A program made the translations under genes and the position numbers. DNA of 40,000 nucleotides from NCBI GenBank assembly GCA_963575745.1, contig CAUYUJ010002113.1:707501-747500 (forward strand), written 5' to 3'. This stretch comes from Prorocentrum cordatum (taxonomy: Eukaryota > Sar > Dinophyceae > Prorocentrales > Prorocentraceae). The notes under the pieces are model-generated. The model was not told where the DNA came from. It was given only the letters and a program-made list of their open reading frames with translations, and searched no databases. Below are positions 19,076 to 28,976 of the stretch, piece by piece. Positions within the stretch are counted from its first letter, which is position 1; each line of letters begins with the position of its first letter.

Positions 19076-20387
19076 GATGTCATCGAGGTAAGCGGGCACC
19101 TGAGGGGAAGGGGTTAGAGGGAGGATAAGAAGGTGGAGGGATGATGGCGGTCAGGCTGCGAGCTGTGAACGCACTCGGGAGATTCGGAGCAGCGGCAGTG
19201 GCTCGACAACGCCTACACCGTGCTGACACATGGCAGACCCCGGAGCCCCCGGGCACGCCAGCCTTGACTGCCCTTGAGGGGACCCCCCTCACTTCTGCCC
19301 GCCTGCGCCGGGCCTGCGCCGATTTTCCGCTGCCCTCGAGTTTCGGGTGTTGATAAAGAGGTGCCCCTGGCCCAGGGCCCGCCCAGCTTTTCGCTTCTCG
19401 TTGGAGCCCCCTGCGGGCCCTCTGGGCCTCGCGAGGGGTGCTCTGGAGGACGTGGGGGCCTCCTTCGAAATGCTGGGGGGGGGGGTTCCCGGGGAGGTCC
19501 CGCCTGTGGTGAGGGAAGGAAACGCCCCACCCCCCCCCCGGGGAGATGCCAGCGGGGTCTCCTGGGAGGTCCCGCCTTCGGGGTCGGCGGCACAGGCCGT
19601 AAGGCCCTCACAGTCCTGGAGGGCACCTTGGGCCAGGGGCACATCCAGCAACACCCGATCGCTCTGCTTCCGCAGGGCCCTCCGCGTGCCTTCCGCCGAG
19701 GGCGAGAGGTCGACCCACGTCGCCGCCTCGAAAGTGAGACCTATTGCTGGGAGGACCGCAGCGCGGCGGAGTGCCAGAGGTCGCCCTCTGCGGGACACGG
19801 TGCCCAGACCTCCGACATGTCTTGATTTTTCCGATGCGGGCTCCAAGGAGCTCTGGACCCCTCCCTTTCTCCACTTTGCCAAGACCGGATCGTCATTCTG
19901 TGTACAGCCGAAGATGTAATCAAAAAACTATCACTCAAGAAAGCTGGGCCAACTTCCCGGAAGCGTCTTAAAACAAGCCTAAGGTAAGCCAACTTCTGGC
20001 GTTCACGCTGGAGGAGCGAACGTGCTCAAGAGACTGGGACAGCTTTCTGGCAAGTTGATGAAGGAACGCTGGCCCAGCTGTATGGGAGGAACTTTCTTAT
20101 TAGTCAGATGCTCGACTGCAGCTTTTGGACGGCCCCCGGGGTCCGACGAGGGCCCCCAGAGGCCGAAAGCGGCGAAAATCCTGCGCGTACAAGTGTTCAA
20201 CACGCTGGAGGTCTGGGTGTCTCGATGGAGGGACCACGGGCCCGGGCGTTGCCGAGGTGCGCGGGTCGAGGACCTGGCGGCCGAGCTCACAGCGGATGCC
20301 CTGGCTCCCCGCTCGCCGTCGCTCGGACGTCCATTCCCCGTGCAGTTGTCGCTTTCGCGCGTTTTTTTCGCTCGATGATCCAATATA
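19076..20387. other. Unique GC-rich intron-like DNA
   Basis: A short dispersed motif at about 19,426-19,486 (GGGGTGCTCTGGAGG-CGT-GGGGCCTC) recurs at about 22,038-22,095. CTGGCCCAGGGC (19,369) and GGGCCAGGGGC (19,629) are inverted relative to each other. AGCTGGGCCA near 19,939 pairs with GGCCCAGCT near 20,072. Several open frames of 100-200 codons exist on both strands, but with no domain, no heptads and no matching splice sites. Confidence 0.5.
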
Positions 20388-20568
20388 CTCCAGATTTCGT
20401 AAGAAAGGGAGGGGGGTCTCATTTCGGGGGGGGGGGTCTCTTCCAGGCTATCCTGGAGGGCCTGGGGGGTCTGGGGACGATGTTTTGGAGGATTCTCCCA
20501 CGGGGGAGGTCTGAAATGGCTTGTCTTGGAGGGTCCAGACCCCCTCCCTTTCATTACGAAATCTGGAG
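20388..20568. mobile_element. Stowaway-like MITE with 34-bp inverted ends
   Basis: The left arm starts CTCCAGATTTCGTAAGAAAG at 20,388 and the right arm ends CTTTCATTACGAAATCTGGAG at 20,568. The two are near-perfect reverse complements over about 34 bp. Each end abuts a TA (20,386-20,387 and 20,569-20,570), as expected for the TA target duplication of Tc1/mariner-type elements. The 181-bp length, CTCC start, lack of coding capacity and foldback potential fit a Stowaway-like MITE. No second copy was found in this window. Confidence 0.8.
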
Positions 20569-20721
20569 TACTCCTCGATGGTCCCCGCCGACAAAAAATG
20601 CACACGTCCGAGCAATGCCGAGCCCACGGGCACCTCGGAGCCACGCCGGGACCTGCACGTCTCCAGGGTGGGGGGGGGGTGCGAGGCGGGCAGCGGGCCA
20701 CTCCCTGCTCCCGGCGCCCGC

Positions 20722-20772
20722 CTGCACCTCCTTCTTCAGCTCTTCCATCTTCGCCTCCTTCTCCAACCGGGC
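20722..20772 (-). CDS. Internal exon, charged coiled-coil helix (51 nt)
   Basis: Seventeen codons: ARLEKEAKMEELKKEVQ, a strongly helical charged segment. The acceptor is excellent: a long CT-rich tract (reverse complement of the plus-strand GAGGAG array) runs to CCGTGCAG|G. The donor is CAG|GC. Both ends are phase 0. Upstream it joins to ...DAERKK at 24,295; downstream it joins to GSIDAAA at 16,974. Reading on past the donor gives Gly/Ala/Pro-rich, non-helical sequence, which supports the exon end. Confidence 0.75.
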
Positions 20773-21205
20773 CTGCACGGAGGAGACGACGAGGAGGAAT
20801 AGGACGAGGAGGAGAACGAGGAGGAGAAGGACGATGAGAACGAGGGGAAGGAGGAGGAGGAGAAGGAGGAGGAGGAGGAGGAGAAGGACGAGGAGGAGGA
20901 GGAGGAGGACGAGGAGAAGGAGGAGGACGAGCAGGAGAAGGAGGAAGAATACGAGGGGGATGAAGCATGGGGAGGAGCAGCACGATCACCAGGGTAACAA
21001 GCCCACGATGACGAAGGAACAAGAGGAGCAAGAGGGAGGAGGACAAGGCATACCAGCAGCAGCACGTGGGAGGGGGAGGGGACGGAGGCGCAGGAGGAGC
21101 GCAGCCTGGGAGAAACAGGACGAAGACGGCGAACATGAGGCGGAGGAACACGAACAGAGGAGGAGGAGGAGGAGGAGGAGGAGGAGGAGGAGGAGAAGGA
21201 AGAAG
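20773..21205 (+). repeat. Purine-rich GAGGAG/GACGAG tracts
   Basis: GAGGAGGAC-type repeats fill about 20,780-20,965 and 21,155-21,205, with a mixed segment between. On the minus strand the first tract is CT-rich and sits directly before the acceptor of the 20,722-20,772 exon, so it probably serves as its polypyrimidine tract. Ser-rich or Arg-rich frames here are by-products. Confidence 0.85.
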
Positions 21206-21297
21206 AGAAGACTTGAGGGCAACAGCAACATGGCTCCAAATGGCTAGGGAGACGGTCGGACGACAACATCGGAGGCAACGAATGACTGTCGGGGATC

Positions 21298-21500
21298 AGA
21301 ATGGTGCGGTGACAGACCGTGCAGTGACATCCAAATCCCCAAAGACCTCACCGCACGGTCCGTCACCGCACCGTCGGAGGCCCCAGTCGCCAGAGACATC
21401 CTCGGAGAACGACCCAAGTCCCAAAACGGTGCGGTCACCCCGAAGCCCCACCGAATCACCCGACGGTGTGGTCACCGCACCGATTAGGGGGCCCCCGGGA
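21298..21500 (+). repeat. Dispersed repeat family C, copy 1, with internal hairpin
   Basis: About 200 bp made of GGTGCGGTGACAGACCGTGC-type blocks and their complements. The first 75 bp (about 21,300-21,373) folds on itself: GTGCGGTGACAGACCGTGCA against GCACGGTCCGTCACCGCAC. The rest (CAGTCGCCAGAGACATCCTC, CAAAACGGTGCGGTCACCCC) continues to CCGACGGTGTGGTCACCG. The whole block is the reverse complement of 24,530-24,735. Confidence 0.85.
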
Positions 21501-22699
21501 CGGCCTGCGCAGAGACAGAAAACCAACAGAGGACCCCGGGGGCCACGACGAACCCGCGCGGAAGCCCTCGGTGCACTGCCCCCCCGGCGGACTAACCACG
21601 AGGCTCGGGGGGAACGCGGCCGCCTGGCGGGCGAGTGCACTCCGCTGGTGGGACGGCCAGTATCGGCTAGTACCAGTCCTCTTTTCAAGCTGCATCCCGA
21701 GCCGCAGCGTGGCCCATACAGGGCCGACCGGTAGGGAGGAGTGCTTACGGCGTCCCGTGCGCGAAGTGTCCCCAGCTTGTCGCTCCATTCTGTGAGCAAG
21801 GACCAGCCGTCCTGGCATTTCTAAACGCCTACCACGACATGTGATGGGAACCAAAAGGTTCGACTAGCCAAAATAATGATCGTACGATATAAAGCCGATG
21901 TCTTCAAACAAAGCGGCTTCAGCCAGAAATGTTCTAAAAACCTTTCGTGCACGCCGCAAAATATTATTATAGCATTCTTGGGTGCGCCTATAGGCAAGCC
22001 AAGAAGCCTCGTCACTGCCTGAATTCTGGACCCCCTGAGGCTTCGTGCGGGGTGCTCTGGAGGCCGTAGGGGCCTCATTGGGAATCCTGGCAACACTTTA
22101 GGCCTTACGGACACCCCTGGCAACACCCGAACCAGAGGCATTCGCACTGCCGCTTGAAACTCTCAACGAGTCCCATCCAGCTGGAAACGGTCCTGGCCCT
22201 CCCCGGGGGCCGCGAGAGAAAGTTTGCGCGTGTACGCAATGGACGAGTCTGCTTCCCCCAAGGCATTCTGAGCCCGTTCGGAGTCGGAGTCCATCTGACC
22301 GCCGACTGGCCGGACTCCAGACACAACTCTGCCGGCAATCGAGCCCAATCCGCTGCCTCCCCCGCATCCGGACGGGATCGGACGCTGAGCGGGCTCGGAC
22401 GCCAAGCGGGGCTCCGATGGGTACCCAGAGATCCGATGCGCTGTTTTTTCCACACGGGGCCCCCAGACGTCTGGAACCCCTCCCCAGGGGACCGGCTTCT
22501 CATCCCGAGTCGGCTCTTGACTGCCCCGGGGGCCCAGCGAGGGCCCACACGGCGAAGCACCTCCGACTCGGCTTTGTCCACACATGCCTGGGAGGCCCAG
22601 AGGCCCGCACTCCGACGTCGTAATTATTCTTCTTCGGCCCGCGCGCCGCGGGAGCTCCTGGCCCCCATCCCTGCATGGGGCTCGTGCCTCGTCCTGGGC
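21501..22699. other. Unique intron-like DNA
   Basis: Nothing gene-like could be supported. A short dispersed motif at 22,038-22,095 matches 19,426-19,486. Around 21,840-21,990 the DNA is AT-rich. Reverse and forward frames up to about 200 codons across 22,150-22,600 are open because of GC content; no domain or heptad pattern was seen. Confidence 0.45.
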
Positions 22700-22945
22700 C
22701 GCCTCTCGAGGCCCCCCTGGGAGGGCCCCTCTGGAAGGCCCCTCTAGGAGGCCCCTCTGGGAGGCCCCCTCTGGGGAGGCCCCTCTGGGAGGCCCCTCTG
22801 GAAGGCCCCCTCTGGGGAGCCCCCTCTGGAAGGGCACCTCTGCGAGGCCCCTCTGGAAGGGCCCCTCTGGAAGGCCCCTCTGGAAGGCCTCTCTGGAAGG
22901 CCCCCTCTGGGAGGCCCCCTCCGGGAGGCCCCCTCTGGGAGGCCG
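22700..22945 (+). repeat. GGAGGCCCCTCTGG minisatellite
   Basis: About 17 imperfect copies of a 13-15-bp unit (GGAAGGCCCCTCT / GGAGGCCCCCTCTGG). It produces Gly/Pro/Arg/Ser-rich frames on both strands. From 22,946 to 23,213 the sequence is unique. Confidence 0.9.
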
Positions 22946-23213
22946 AGGTCGTGAGCACGAGCGCCCGCCGCGGACCTTCTCGCGGCGCCCAGCGGCCTGG
23001 AGCTCTCCCCACGCAGAGTCGAGCCCTCCCCATACTTCCAAGGTTGAAGGGGCCCTGGGACACACAAATGAATACACACAAATAAAAGGATTCCCCATAT
23101 TTCCGCATATTTTTGGGGTTTCTGTCTTCCCCCCCATGGAACAAGATCTCAATCTGGCGCGGACTCGCCGTTTTCGGCCCCTGGGGCCCTCGCCGGGCAC
23201 CGGGGAAGGGGTC

Positions 23214-23410
23214 GAGACGATCGGATCGAATCGAACTGTGCATCGGCTCGGGCCGCATCGGCACAGAGTCGGACATCTTTTCGGAGCGGCCGCGCCAAGA
23301 TGCGCAACAACGCCATCTGCAAGCATCGGGCCGCATCGGATCGCTGGGAGTTCAAAATCGAATCGGATCGAACGACATCAAGCCGGATCGATCGGATCGA
23401 ACTGGACTCT
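23214..23410 (+). repeat. Dispersed repeat family B, copy 2
   Basis: It starts GATCGGATCGAATCGAACTG and runs through GGCCGCGCCAAGATGCGCAA and CATCGGGCCGCATCGGATCG to GATCGATCGGATCGAACTGG. It aligns along its whole length, in the same orientation, with 15,888-16,088. GATCGGATCGAA at both ends gives short direct repeats. Confidence 0.75.
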
Positions 23411-24294
23411 GCCTTGGGCGCGCCATCTCAGGGGCTTCTGTGAGCGGGAACAATGATGAGAGAGGGGGAGGATCAAGATCGGGGCAGGGCCCGCGGGAGT
23501 TCGCCTGCCAGACCGCTGCCGAACGGGAGTGACACCATGGGACTCTGGGGGGCGCAACCTGAAGTCGCCAAGCCTGCTAGCGCGGCCCGTGGATCACAAC
23601 GGACGCCGCACCGCCCCTGCGAACACCTCCAATTCAGCAAGCAGCCTACGAGGGGCCCGCGGACTATGGCAAAGTCTACTACCGACTCTAAATGACCCTT
23701 TCCTTTGCACTTAGCCTTGCGAGAGAATAGGAGAGGGACAAAGGAAGAAGACGAGGAGACTGAGCAGGAGGACGAGCCATGCATACCCCGCTCACCGAAC
23801 CCCTGAGGTGGATCTCCTCCTCCTCCTGGAGGCCTCCAAAGGCCTCCTGACCCCACGAGGCTCCCCAGAGTTCCCTGGGCGCCCCTAAAGTCTATAACAG
23901 AGCACAACAAAACCAAATCCTGCCCAAAGCTTCGCCATCCGAGAAGCGGACCCCAAACCTCAGGGTTCCCTGCTGTTCCCCTCCCCCTCCCGCGTCTGAA
24001 GAGAGCTCCCCCTCACAGGATGTCGGCTGACTTCCGCCGCCCCCCTGCAACGGCAGCGAGAACGACGACGACTGACCCTTCTCCCCCTTCTCCTCCTCCT
24101 CCTCCTCCTCCATCGCCCTCCTCCTCCATCCTCCACATCTCATCTCCCCCTCCTCTCGTCTCCTCTTCTCTGCCATTTTCTCATCTCCTCTCCTCCTAGA
24201 CGGTCCCCTAGGGACGACGACGACGAGCGAGACGACGAGTGCGGCGACGGGCGACGACGAGGACGAGCACCACGACGAGGACGATGACGAGCGC
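23411..24294. other. Intron-like DNA with CT-rich and CGACGA tracts
   Basis: CT-rich runs lie at about 24,075-24,200 and a GACGACGAGC-type run at about 24,215-24,290. The rest (23,411-24,060) is unique. The interval lies between two consecutive exons of the minus-strand gene (24,295 and 20,772) and shows no further exon that I can support. Confidence 0.5.
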
Positions 24295-24345
24295 CTTCTT
24301 ACGCTCGGCGTCCATGGCCTGCTCGCGCGCAATCCCGACCTGGAC
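24295..24345 (-). CDS. Internal exon, helix VQVGIAREQAMDAERKK (51 nt)
   Basis: Seventeen codons. The acceptor is GCAAG|G and the best donor is AAG|GC, so both ends are phase 0. A GTAAGA alternative lies eight bases upstream but would end out of phase with the next exon. The upstream exon ends DDFQRLR; FQRLR + VQVGIAREQAMDAERKK + ARLEKEAK makes a continuous charged helix across three exons spread over 4.2 kb. I recall the wording FQRL-(K/R)-V-x-VGIARE from dinoflagellate EF-hand proteins; that is memory and should be tested. Confidence 0.75.
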
Positions 24346-24529
24346 CTTGCGCGGGCGTCGCAGTCACGCGCCAGCGCCGAGCGTGTAGCGAGAGGGGGAT
24401 CAGAGGAGGGGGGGTCTGAATATTTGCTCTGCACCCTCGCGGGTCGAGGGGGAAGCTTAACATTTGCTTTTCGTTTTTGGTCATTGCCAGGTCGCCTCTG
24501 GAGGCCTCCAAAGACAACCTATAGGGGGT

Positions 24530-24735
24530 CCCCAAACGGGGTGGTGACCACACCGTGCGGTGAGTCGGTGGGGGTTCGGGGTCACAGCACGGTTTTGGGA
24601 CTCGGGTCCCTCTCCGAGGACGTCTCGGGCGACTGGGGCCTCCGAGGTCACAAAACCGTGCGGTGACGGACCGCGCGGTGAGGTCGTGGGGGATTTCGAG
24701 GTCACCGCACGGTCTGTCACCGCACCGTTTCGGGA
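24530..24735 (-). repeat. Dispersed repeat family C, copy 2 (inverted)
   Basis: The reverse complement aligns with 21,298-21,500 almost base for base, including GACGTCCTCGGAGAGGGACC, CAAAACCGTGC-GTGACC and CACGGTGTGGTCACC. Its own hairpin (about 24,652-24,728) pairs ACCGTGCGGTGACGGACCGC with the downstream GGTCTGTCACCGCACCGT. It lies in the intron between the exons at 24,884 and 24,345. Confidence 0.85.
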
Positions 24736-24883
24736 CTAGGACCTTAAGCGGTCAGGATCCAGGGCGGGAGCAAAACTTACCAGGCAGAAGAGGACCAGTT
24801 GCGGGGGCAAATCGAGGAGAGGATGGGAGCTCTGCGAGGCCATGTGCAGGACGGGAGAGGAGGGAAGATGGCAGGGGAGAGAC

Positions 24884-24973
24884 CCTCAGTCTCTGGAAGT
24901 CGTCTCTCTTCACGCCCTTGCTGTCGCCTTCGACGAGGATCTTGAAGATCTGCGCCATGGCGGCGTCTCCCAC
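24884..24973 (-). CDS. Internal exon, degenerate EF-hand-like segment (90 nt)
   Basis: Thirty codons. The acceptor is CGGTTTCAG|G, and the likely donor is CTGAGG|GTCTCT, giving phase 0 at both ends. IFKILVEGDSKGVKRDDFQ resembles the second half of an EF-hand pair: an entering helix, a loop with Gly and Asp, then DDF and a leaving helix. The loop lacks the D-x-D-x-D ligand set and is shifted by one position, so calcium binding is doubtful. It would pair structurally with the canonical EF-hand encoded at 29,280. An alternative GTAAGT at about 24,785 would extend the exon into Ser/Pro-rich sequence, but then the in-frame join to VQVGIARE is lost. Confidence 0.72.
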
Positions 24974-25277
24974 CTGAAACCGAATAGCGGCAAAACAGAC
25001 CGTCGAAAGTGGCTGCCCATGGGACGCGGGACACTCTTGCGGATGCGAGTCTTTCTGCCGTGGCGCCAGCGAAGCGTGTAGCCACGACGTCGCGCTGAAC
25101 GCGGAACCACATTTCGATGCCTCCCATCATCCCTCTCACCTCTCCACTGCTCCTGCAAACCTCGTCAGGAACGCTCTAGTGAAACCTGACGAGACCCTGC
25201 GCGATCTCGCTTCGGAGATAGTTTATGTCCCGGCACGCCCCCCAGTATCCTTCTCTCCTACTCTCTCTTCCACTTAC

Positions 25278-25367
25278 TCCATTATCCTGCTGCTGCTGCT
25301 GCTCAGCAGCCTCCTCCTGCTCCTCATCTTCGTCATCCTCCTCCTTCTCTTCCTCCTCCTCCTGCTC
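25278..25367 (-). CDS. Candidate acidic exon (90 nt), uncertain
   Basis: Between a CTGAACAG acceptor and a consensus GTAAGT donor, thirty codons read Glu/Asp/Gln-rich sequence beginning EQEEEEEKEEDDEDEEQEE and ending QQQQQDNG. The splice signals are the best in the window by animal standards, and the length is phase-neutral. Against it, the sequence is a low-complexity GAG/CAG repeat, and related proteins as I remember them have no acidic insert between the two EF-hand-like parts. It could be an optional exon or an intronic repeat. Confidence 0.3.
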
Positions 25368-25519
25368 CTGTTCAGGACGGTCAGCGAGGCATCCCATGCA
25401 GGCCAGGACAGAGAGCTGCCTGGCCGTACATCCATATGATCGCAAAGGTGCCCTATATGATCTCAAGCCCTACCGAGGCATGCAACTTGGAGCCCCCCTC
25501 CAACGCGCTTAACCTTAAC

Positions 25520-25628
25520 CTCCTCCTCATCCTCCCCCTCCTCCTCACCTCCTCCTCCTCCTCCTCCTCCTCCTCGTCCTCCTCCTCCTCCTCCTCCTCT
25601 CCTCATCATCACCACCACCACCACCACC

Positions 25629-25695
<67 letters not shown>

Positions 25696-25696
25696 G

Positions 25697-25732
<36 letters not shown>

Positions 25733-25799
25733 TCATCATCATCATCATCATCCACCACCACACCACCATCATCATCATCATCATCATCATCAGCATCAG

Positions 25800-25840
<41 letters not shown>

Positions 25841-26425
25841 CCCTCTTCCTCCTCCTCCTCCTCCTCCTCCTCCGCCTCGTCCTCCTATACCTCCTTCTTC
25901 TCCTCCTCCTGCTCCCCCGCCTCCTCCACCTCCTCCTCTTCTTCCTCCTTGCTCTCCTCCTCCTCCTCCTCATCATCATCATCACCATCAGCATCAGCAT
26001 CAGCATCAGCATCATCATCAGCAGCATCACCATCAGCATCATCATCATGAACAGCATCATCATCATCACCATCAGCATAATCAGCATCATCAGCATCGTC
26101 ATCACCATCGTCATCCTCTTCCTCCTCCTCCTCCTCGTCATCATCAGCATCATCAGCATCACTATCAGCATCCTCAGCATCATCACCAGCAGCATCCACC
26201 GCATCATCATCACCACCACCATCATCATTTCATCAGCATCAGCATCATCAACCTCATCCTCCTCATCATCATCATTACCATCATCATGCTCATCCCCATC
26301 CCCATCCTCATCCTCATCCTCATCATCCTCAGCCTCCTCATCATCATCCTTATCATCATCATCAGCATCAGCAGCATCATCATCATCATCATCGTCATCA
26401 TCACCATCATCATCATCATCACCAC

Positions 26426-26458
<33 letters not shown>

Positions 26459-26511
26459 GGTTACCATCATCTTTACCATCATCATCATCATCAGCAGCAT
26501 CAGCATCAGCC

Positions 26512-26551
<40 letters not shown>

Positions 26552-26570
26552 TTCTCCCTCATCCTGCTTC
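25520..26570. repeat. CTC then ATC/CAT/CAG trinucleotide arrays, ~1 kb
   Basis: CTC triplets (25,520-25,600), CAC (25,610-25,640), CAT (25,642-25,672), CAG (25,673-25,697), CAT/ATC (25,698-25,835), CTC (25,840-25,970) and long mixed ATC/CAG/CAT runs to 26,550. Frames read poly-His, poly-Ser, poly-Ile, poly-Met or poly-Asp. On the minus strand this is ATG/GAT/GAG-rich. It lies in the intron between exons 26,620 and 24,973. Confidence 0.95.
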
Positions 26571-26619
26571 TCCCTTCTTCTCGATCCCTCCCCTCTCCGT
26601 CCTCCGACCTCCTCATTGG

Positions 26620-26673
26620 CTGTGCCAGAGGGGCCGCCGCGAACTTGTGGGTGGTCCTCGCATACGTCTTCAC
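26620..26673 (-). CDS. Internal exon, leaving helix of the EF-hand (about 54-65 nt)
   Basis: It starts after a (CT)n tract and TTTGGCGAG|G at 26,673. Translation is VKTYARTTHKFAAAPLAQ, in phase 0 with the EF-hand exon, so the join reads ...SKPE-VKTYARTTHKF, the normal leaving helix after an EF-hand loop. The right border is unclear. The helix reading ends well at LAQ (26,620), but no GC/GT/GA follows; AG|GT at 26,609 exists but is out of phase with the 24,973 acceptor. A base error, an unusual donor or a missed small exon could explain this. Confidence 0.65.
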
Positions 26674-26698
26674 CTCGCCAAAGCGAGGGGGATGAGGA

Positions 26699-26815
26699 AA
26701 GAGAGAGAGAGAGAGAGAGGAGGAGGAAGAGGAGGAGGAGGAGGAGGACGAGGAGGAGGAGGAGGAGAAGGAGGAGGAAGAGGAGGAAGAGGAGGAGGTC
26801 GAAGGACGGGGAGGA
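26699..26815 (+). repeat. GA and GAGGAG purine tract
   Basis: (GA)n at 26,700-26,720 is followed by GAGGAGGAAG units to about 26,815. Read on the minus strand it is CT-rich and lies immediately before the acceptor at 26,673, so it likely acts as the polypyrimidine tract for that exon. Confidence 0.9.
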
Positions 26816-28854
26816 GGGATGCGGGGGGGCGGGGGGAAAAGAGGTGGGGGAAGAGGGATGCGGGAAGGGAAGAGAATAGCAAATCATTGTGTGATGGTTG
26901 CGCGAGGGACGGGGAAGCAGGTGGGCAAGATAGGTGAGGGGGGGAGAATGGTCATTATCGTCTGCTGCTGTTATTGAGGGGGGGGGCAGAGGGACAGGAA
27001 GGGAAAAGAGATGGGGCAAGAGAAGGAGGATGACGACGAGGAGATGTGGGATGATACGGGAGAGGGGGACGAAGGTGAAACGGGGAAGTAGACACCGGAA
27101 ACTGATAATGGGGTGTTTTTGGTGGAGCATGAGGGGGTTAGTTTTACCTGCCAGCTGCTGCATCTGAAGCTTCGAACGAACGAGCTGCAAGGACTGGTTG
27201 GAAGAACGAGAGGGGACACACGAGTAGAAGATGCTGGGAGAAGCGGGCGAGGGGGACAAGGCGACGACACAGGACGACGAGAGCGACGAGGATGTGGATG
27301 ATAATGAGAGTGGGGTCGATGATGTGTAGCACTTGCACCCTATCGTGTTCACCTTCTTATCTACGTATACGCCGTACATGAAAGAGGCGGGGCGACGGAA
27401 GAGGACGCGGAGAACGAGCTCGCGGGGGGGGGGGGCATGACGGCAGACAACGAGAGGGGAAGAAGAGAGGGGATGTGAGGAGTTTCAGGAAGCAGGAGGC
27501 AGAAGGTAGCGAGCGAGGAGAAATGGCCAGAGTTCCGAAGTCATGGCAGAACATGCCGTATCATCCCCCTCCTCGTCCCCCTCCAGCTCCTTCCGTCCTC
27601 CTCTTCCTCCTCGTCTTCTCCTTCTTCCTCTCTTCTTAATATTATCATTATCGCCATTATTATGAATATTCCTCCTCCTCCTCCTCCGCCCTCCTCTTCC
27701 TCCTCCTCCTCCTCCTCCTCCTCACCCTCCACCTCCTCCTCCACCCCCCCCCCTCTTCCTGGGTTCCTACTCCGCCCACTGCTGCTCAACCAGTGGTCGC
27801 CCGTGCACCCTGGCAGAATCGAATACGACACCCATCAGGCCTCGTCGTCCACGTCAGCGGCCCTGGCTCCTCCAGGAAACGCCCGCTCGCCAGCAAGATA
27901 CGACGCCGCGAGCGGCCAGGCGCCCCTGGGCGGGCAGAAGGCAGCTGCGCTGCGAGTCCCGGGAGAAGCGTTGTACCCGGCTGCGCGCGCCATCGGCGCA
28001 CGCAGCCGCCTGGCAGCTGTCCGCGGCGGCAAGCTCGCTGGGCCACGGCCGCCGCGCTCTGGGCCGGGAAGGCCTCCGCGCCCTCGCCGAGCCGGCCGAA
28101 GATCTCGTGGACCGCGGGCCAGCCGTGGTGGCCACGGCACGGGCGGATACCTCTCCCGTGTTTCTCCACCTCCGCGGCCCGTGCCGTGCTGCCCACGGCC
28201 TGAGGCGTAGCCGGCTGGGAGCGCTCCGCGGCCAGGTGTCTCTGGGACGCCGTGGCACCACGCGTCGACAAGCCACCCCTGCGAGACCCCCTGGGATAAC
28301 TCTGGCGCGAGCACGTCCCAACGCACGTGCCCCCCGTCTCCGCCACCCCTGTCTCCGCCATGATATCACAATAGCTTGGCGGTCCTGGTACGCAACGCGC
28401 AACGCGTAGAGTGTTGACACGGAGCTCAACTCGAAGATTGAAAACGTACGTTTGGCGTGACACGTTCGCCAGAACGTGGGCCAACACGTGGATCCAACAC
28501 GCAAAGGGTCAGCACGGACGTTTGAACACGGTACGGGTTGTGCTTCAACACGGGCGTATCAAAGCAGCTGAGAACTGCAGAAGTCCGCAGTGCTCCCGTG
28601 GCCGAGGTTGCGAAAAAGAGGGCCTCCCTCTCCTTCTGCTCCTGCTCCTGCCGCTGCTCCTCCTGCTCCAGCACATCCTGCTCATCCTCCGTCTGCTGCT
28701 GGTGCTGCTCCCCATGCTGCCGCCGCTGCTGCTCTTCTTCCCCACAAGGGAGGGGTGCGGAAGCCGAGGATGAGGAGTTCGTGTTAGCCACTGCGCTGCT
28801 CTGACACGAACTGGATTCGAAGTCATCTCGGCCTCTAGGATGGGCCGAGCAACA
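26816..28854. other. Intron-like DNA between the EF-hand exon and its helix exon
   Basis: Purine-rich 26,816-27,110, CT-rich 27,560-27,760, unique GC-rich 27,770-28,380 and an AACACG-rich stretch 28,400-28,560. All frames are open through the GC-rich part but no domain appears. A CAG/CTG-rich segment at 28,625-28,740 gives a minus-strand Glu/Gln-rich frame (QHQQQTEDEQDVLEQEE), which I treat as repeat-derived. Confidence 0.5.
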
Positions 28855-28976
28855 GCTCCTCCTCCTCCTCCTCCTCCTCCTCCTCCTCCTCCTCCTCTTC
28901 CTCCTCCTCCTCCTCCGCCTCCGCCTCCTACTCCGCCTCCACCTCCTCCTCCTCCTCCTCCTCCGCCTCCGCGAGC
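28855..28976. repeat. CTC/CCGCCT trinucleotide array
   Basis: CTCCTC runs with CCTCCGCCT interruptions. The minus strand reads GAG/GCGGAG, so a poly-Glu/Ala frame follows a TTTCTTTCAG acceptor-like site at about 28,984-28,992. Whether this is an exon cannot be told from sequence alone. Confidence 0.9.

Noticed and set aside
24777-24850. Plus-strand coiled-coil-like frame AEEDQLRGQIEERMGALRGH
   Set aside because: It looks like protein, but the minus strand has the in-phase EF-hand-like exon next to it; the acceptor on the plus strand lacks a pyrimidine tract and no plus-strand partner exons were found.
25600-26560. Possible CRISPR-like or His-tag-like array
   Set aside because: Plain CAC/CAT/CAG/ATC triplet repeats with no spacers.
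27148-27184. 37-nt minus-strand microexon (LVRSKLQMQQLA) with TTGCAG acceptor and GTAAAA donor
   Set aside because: Good splice signals, but 37 nt would break the phase-0 join between SKPE and VKTYARTTHKF.
27786-28504. Overlapping 160-230-codon frames on both strands
   Set aside because: All frames are open because of GC content; Arg/Pro/Gly/Ala-rich with no heptads, motif or splice framing.
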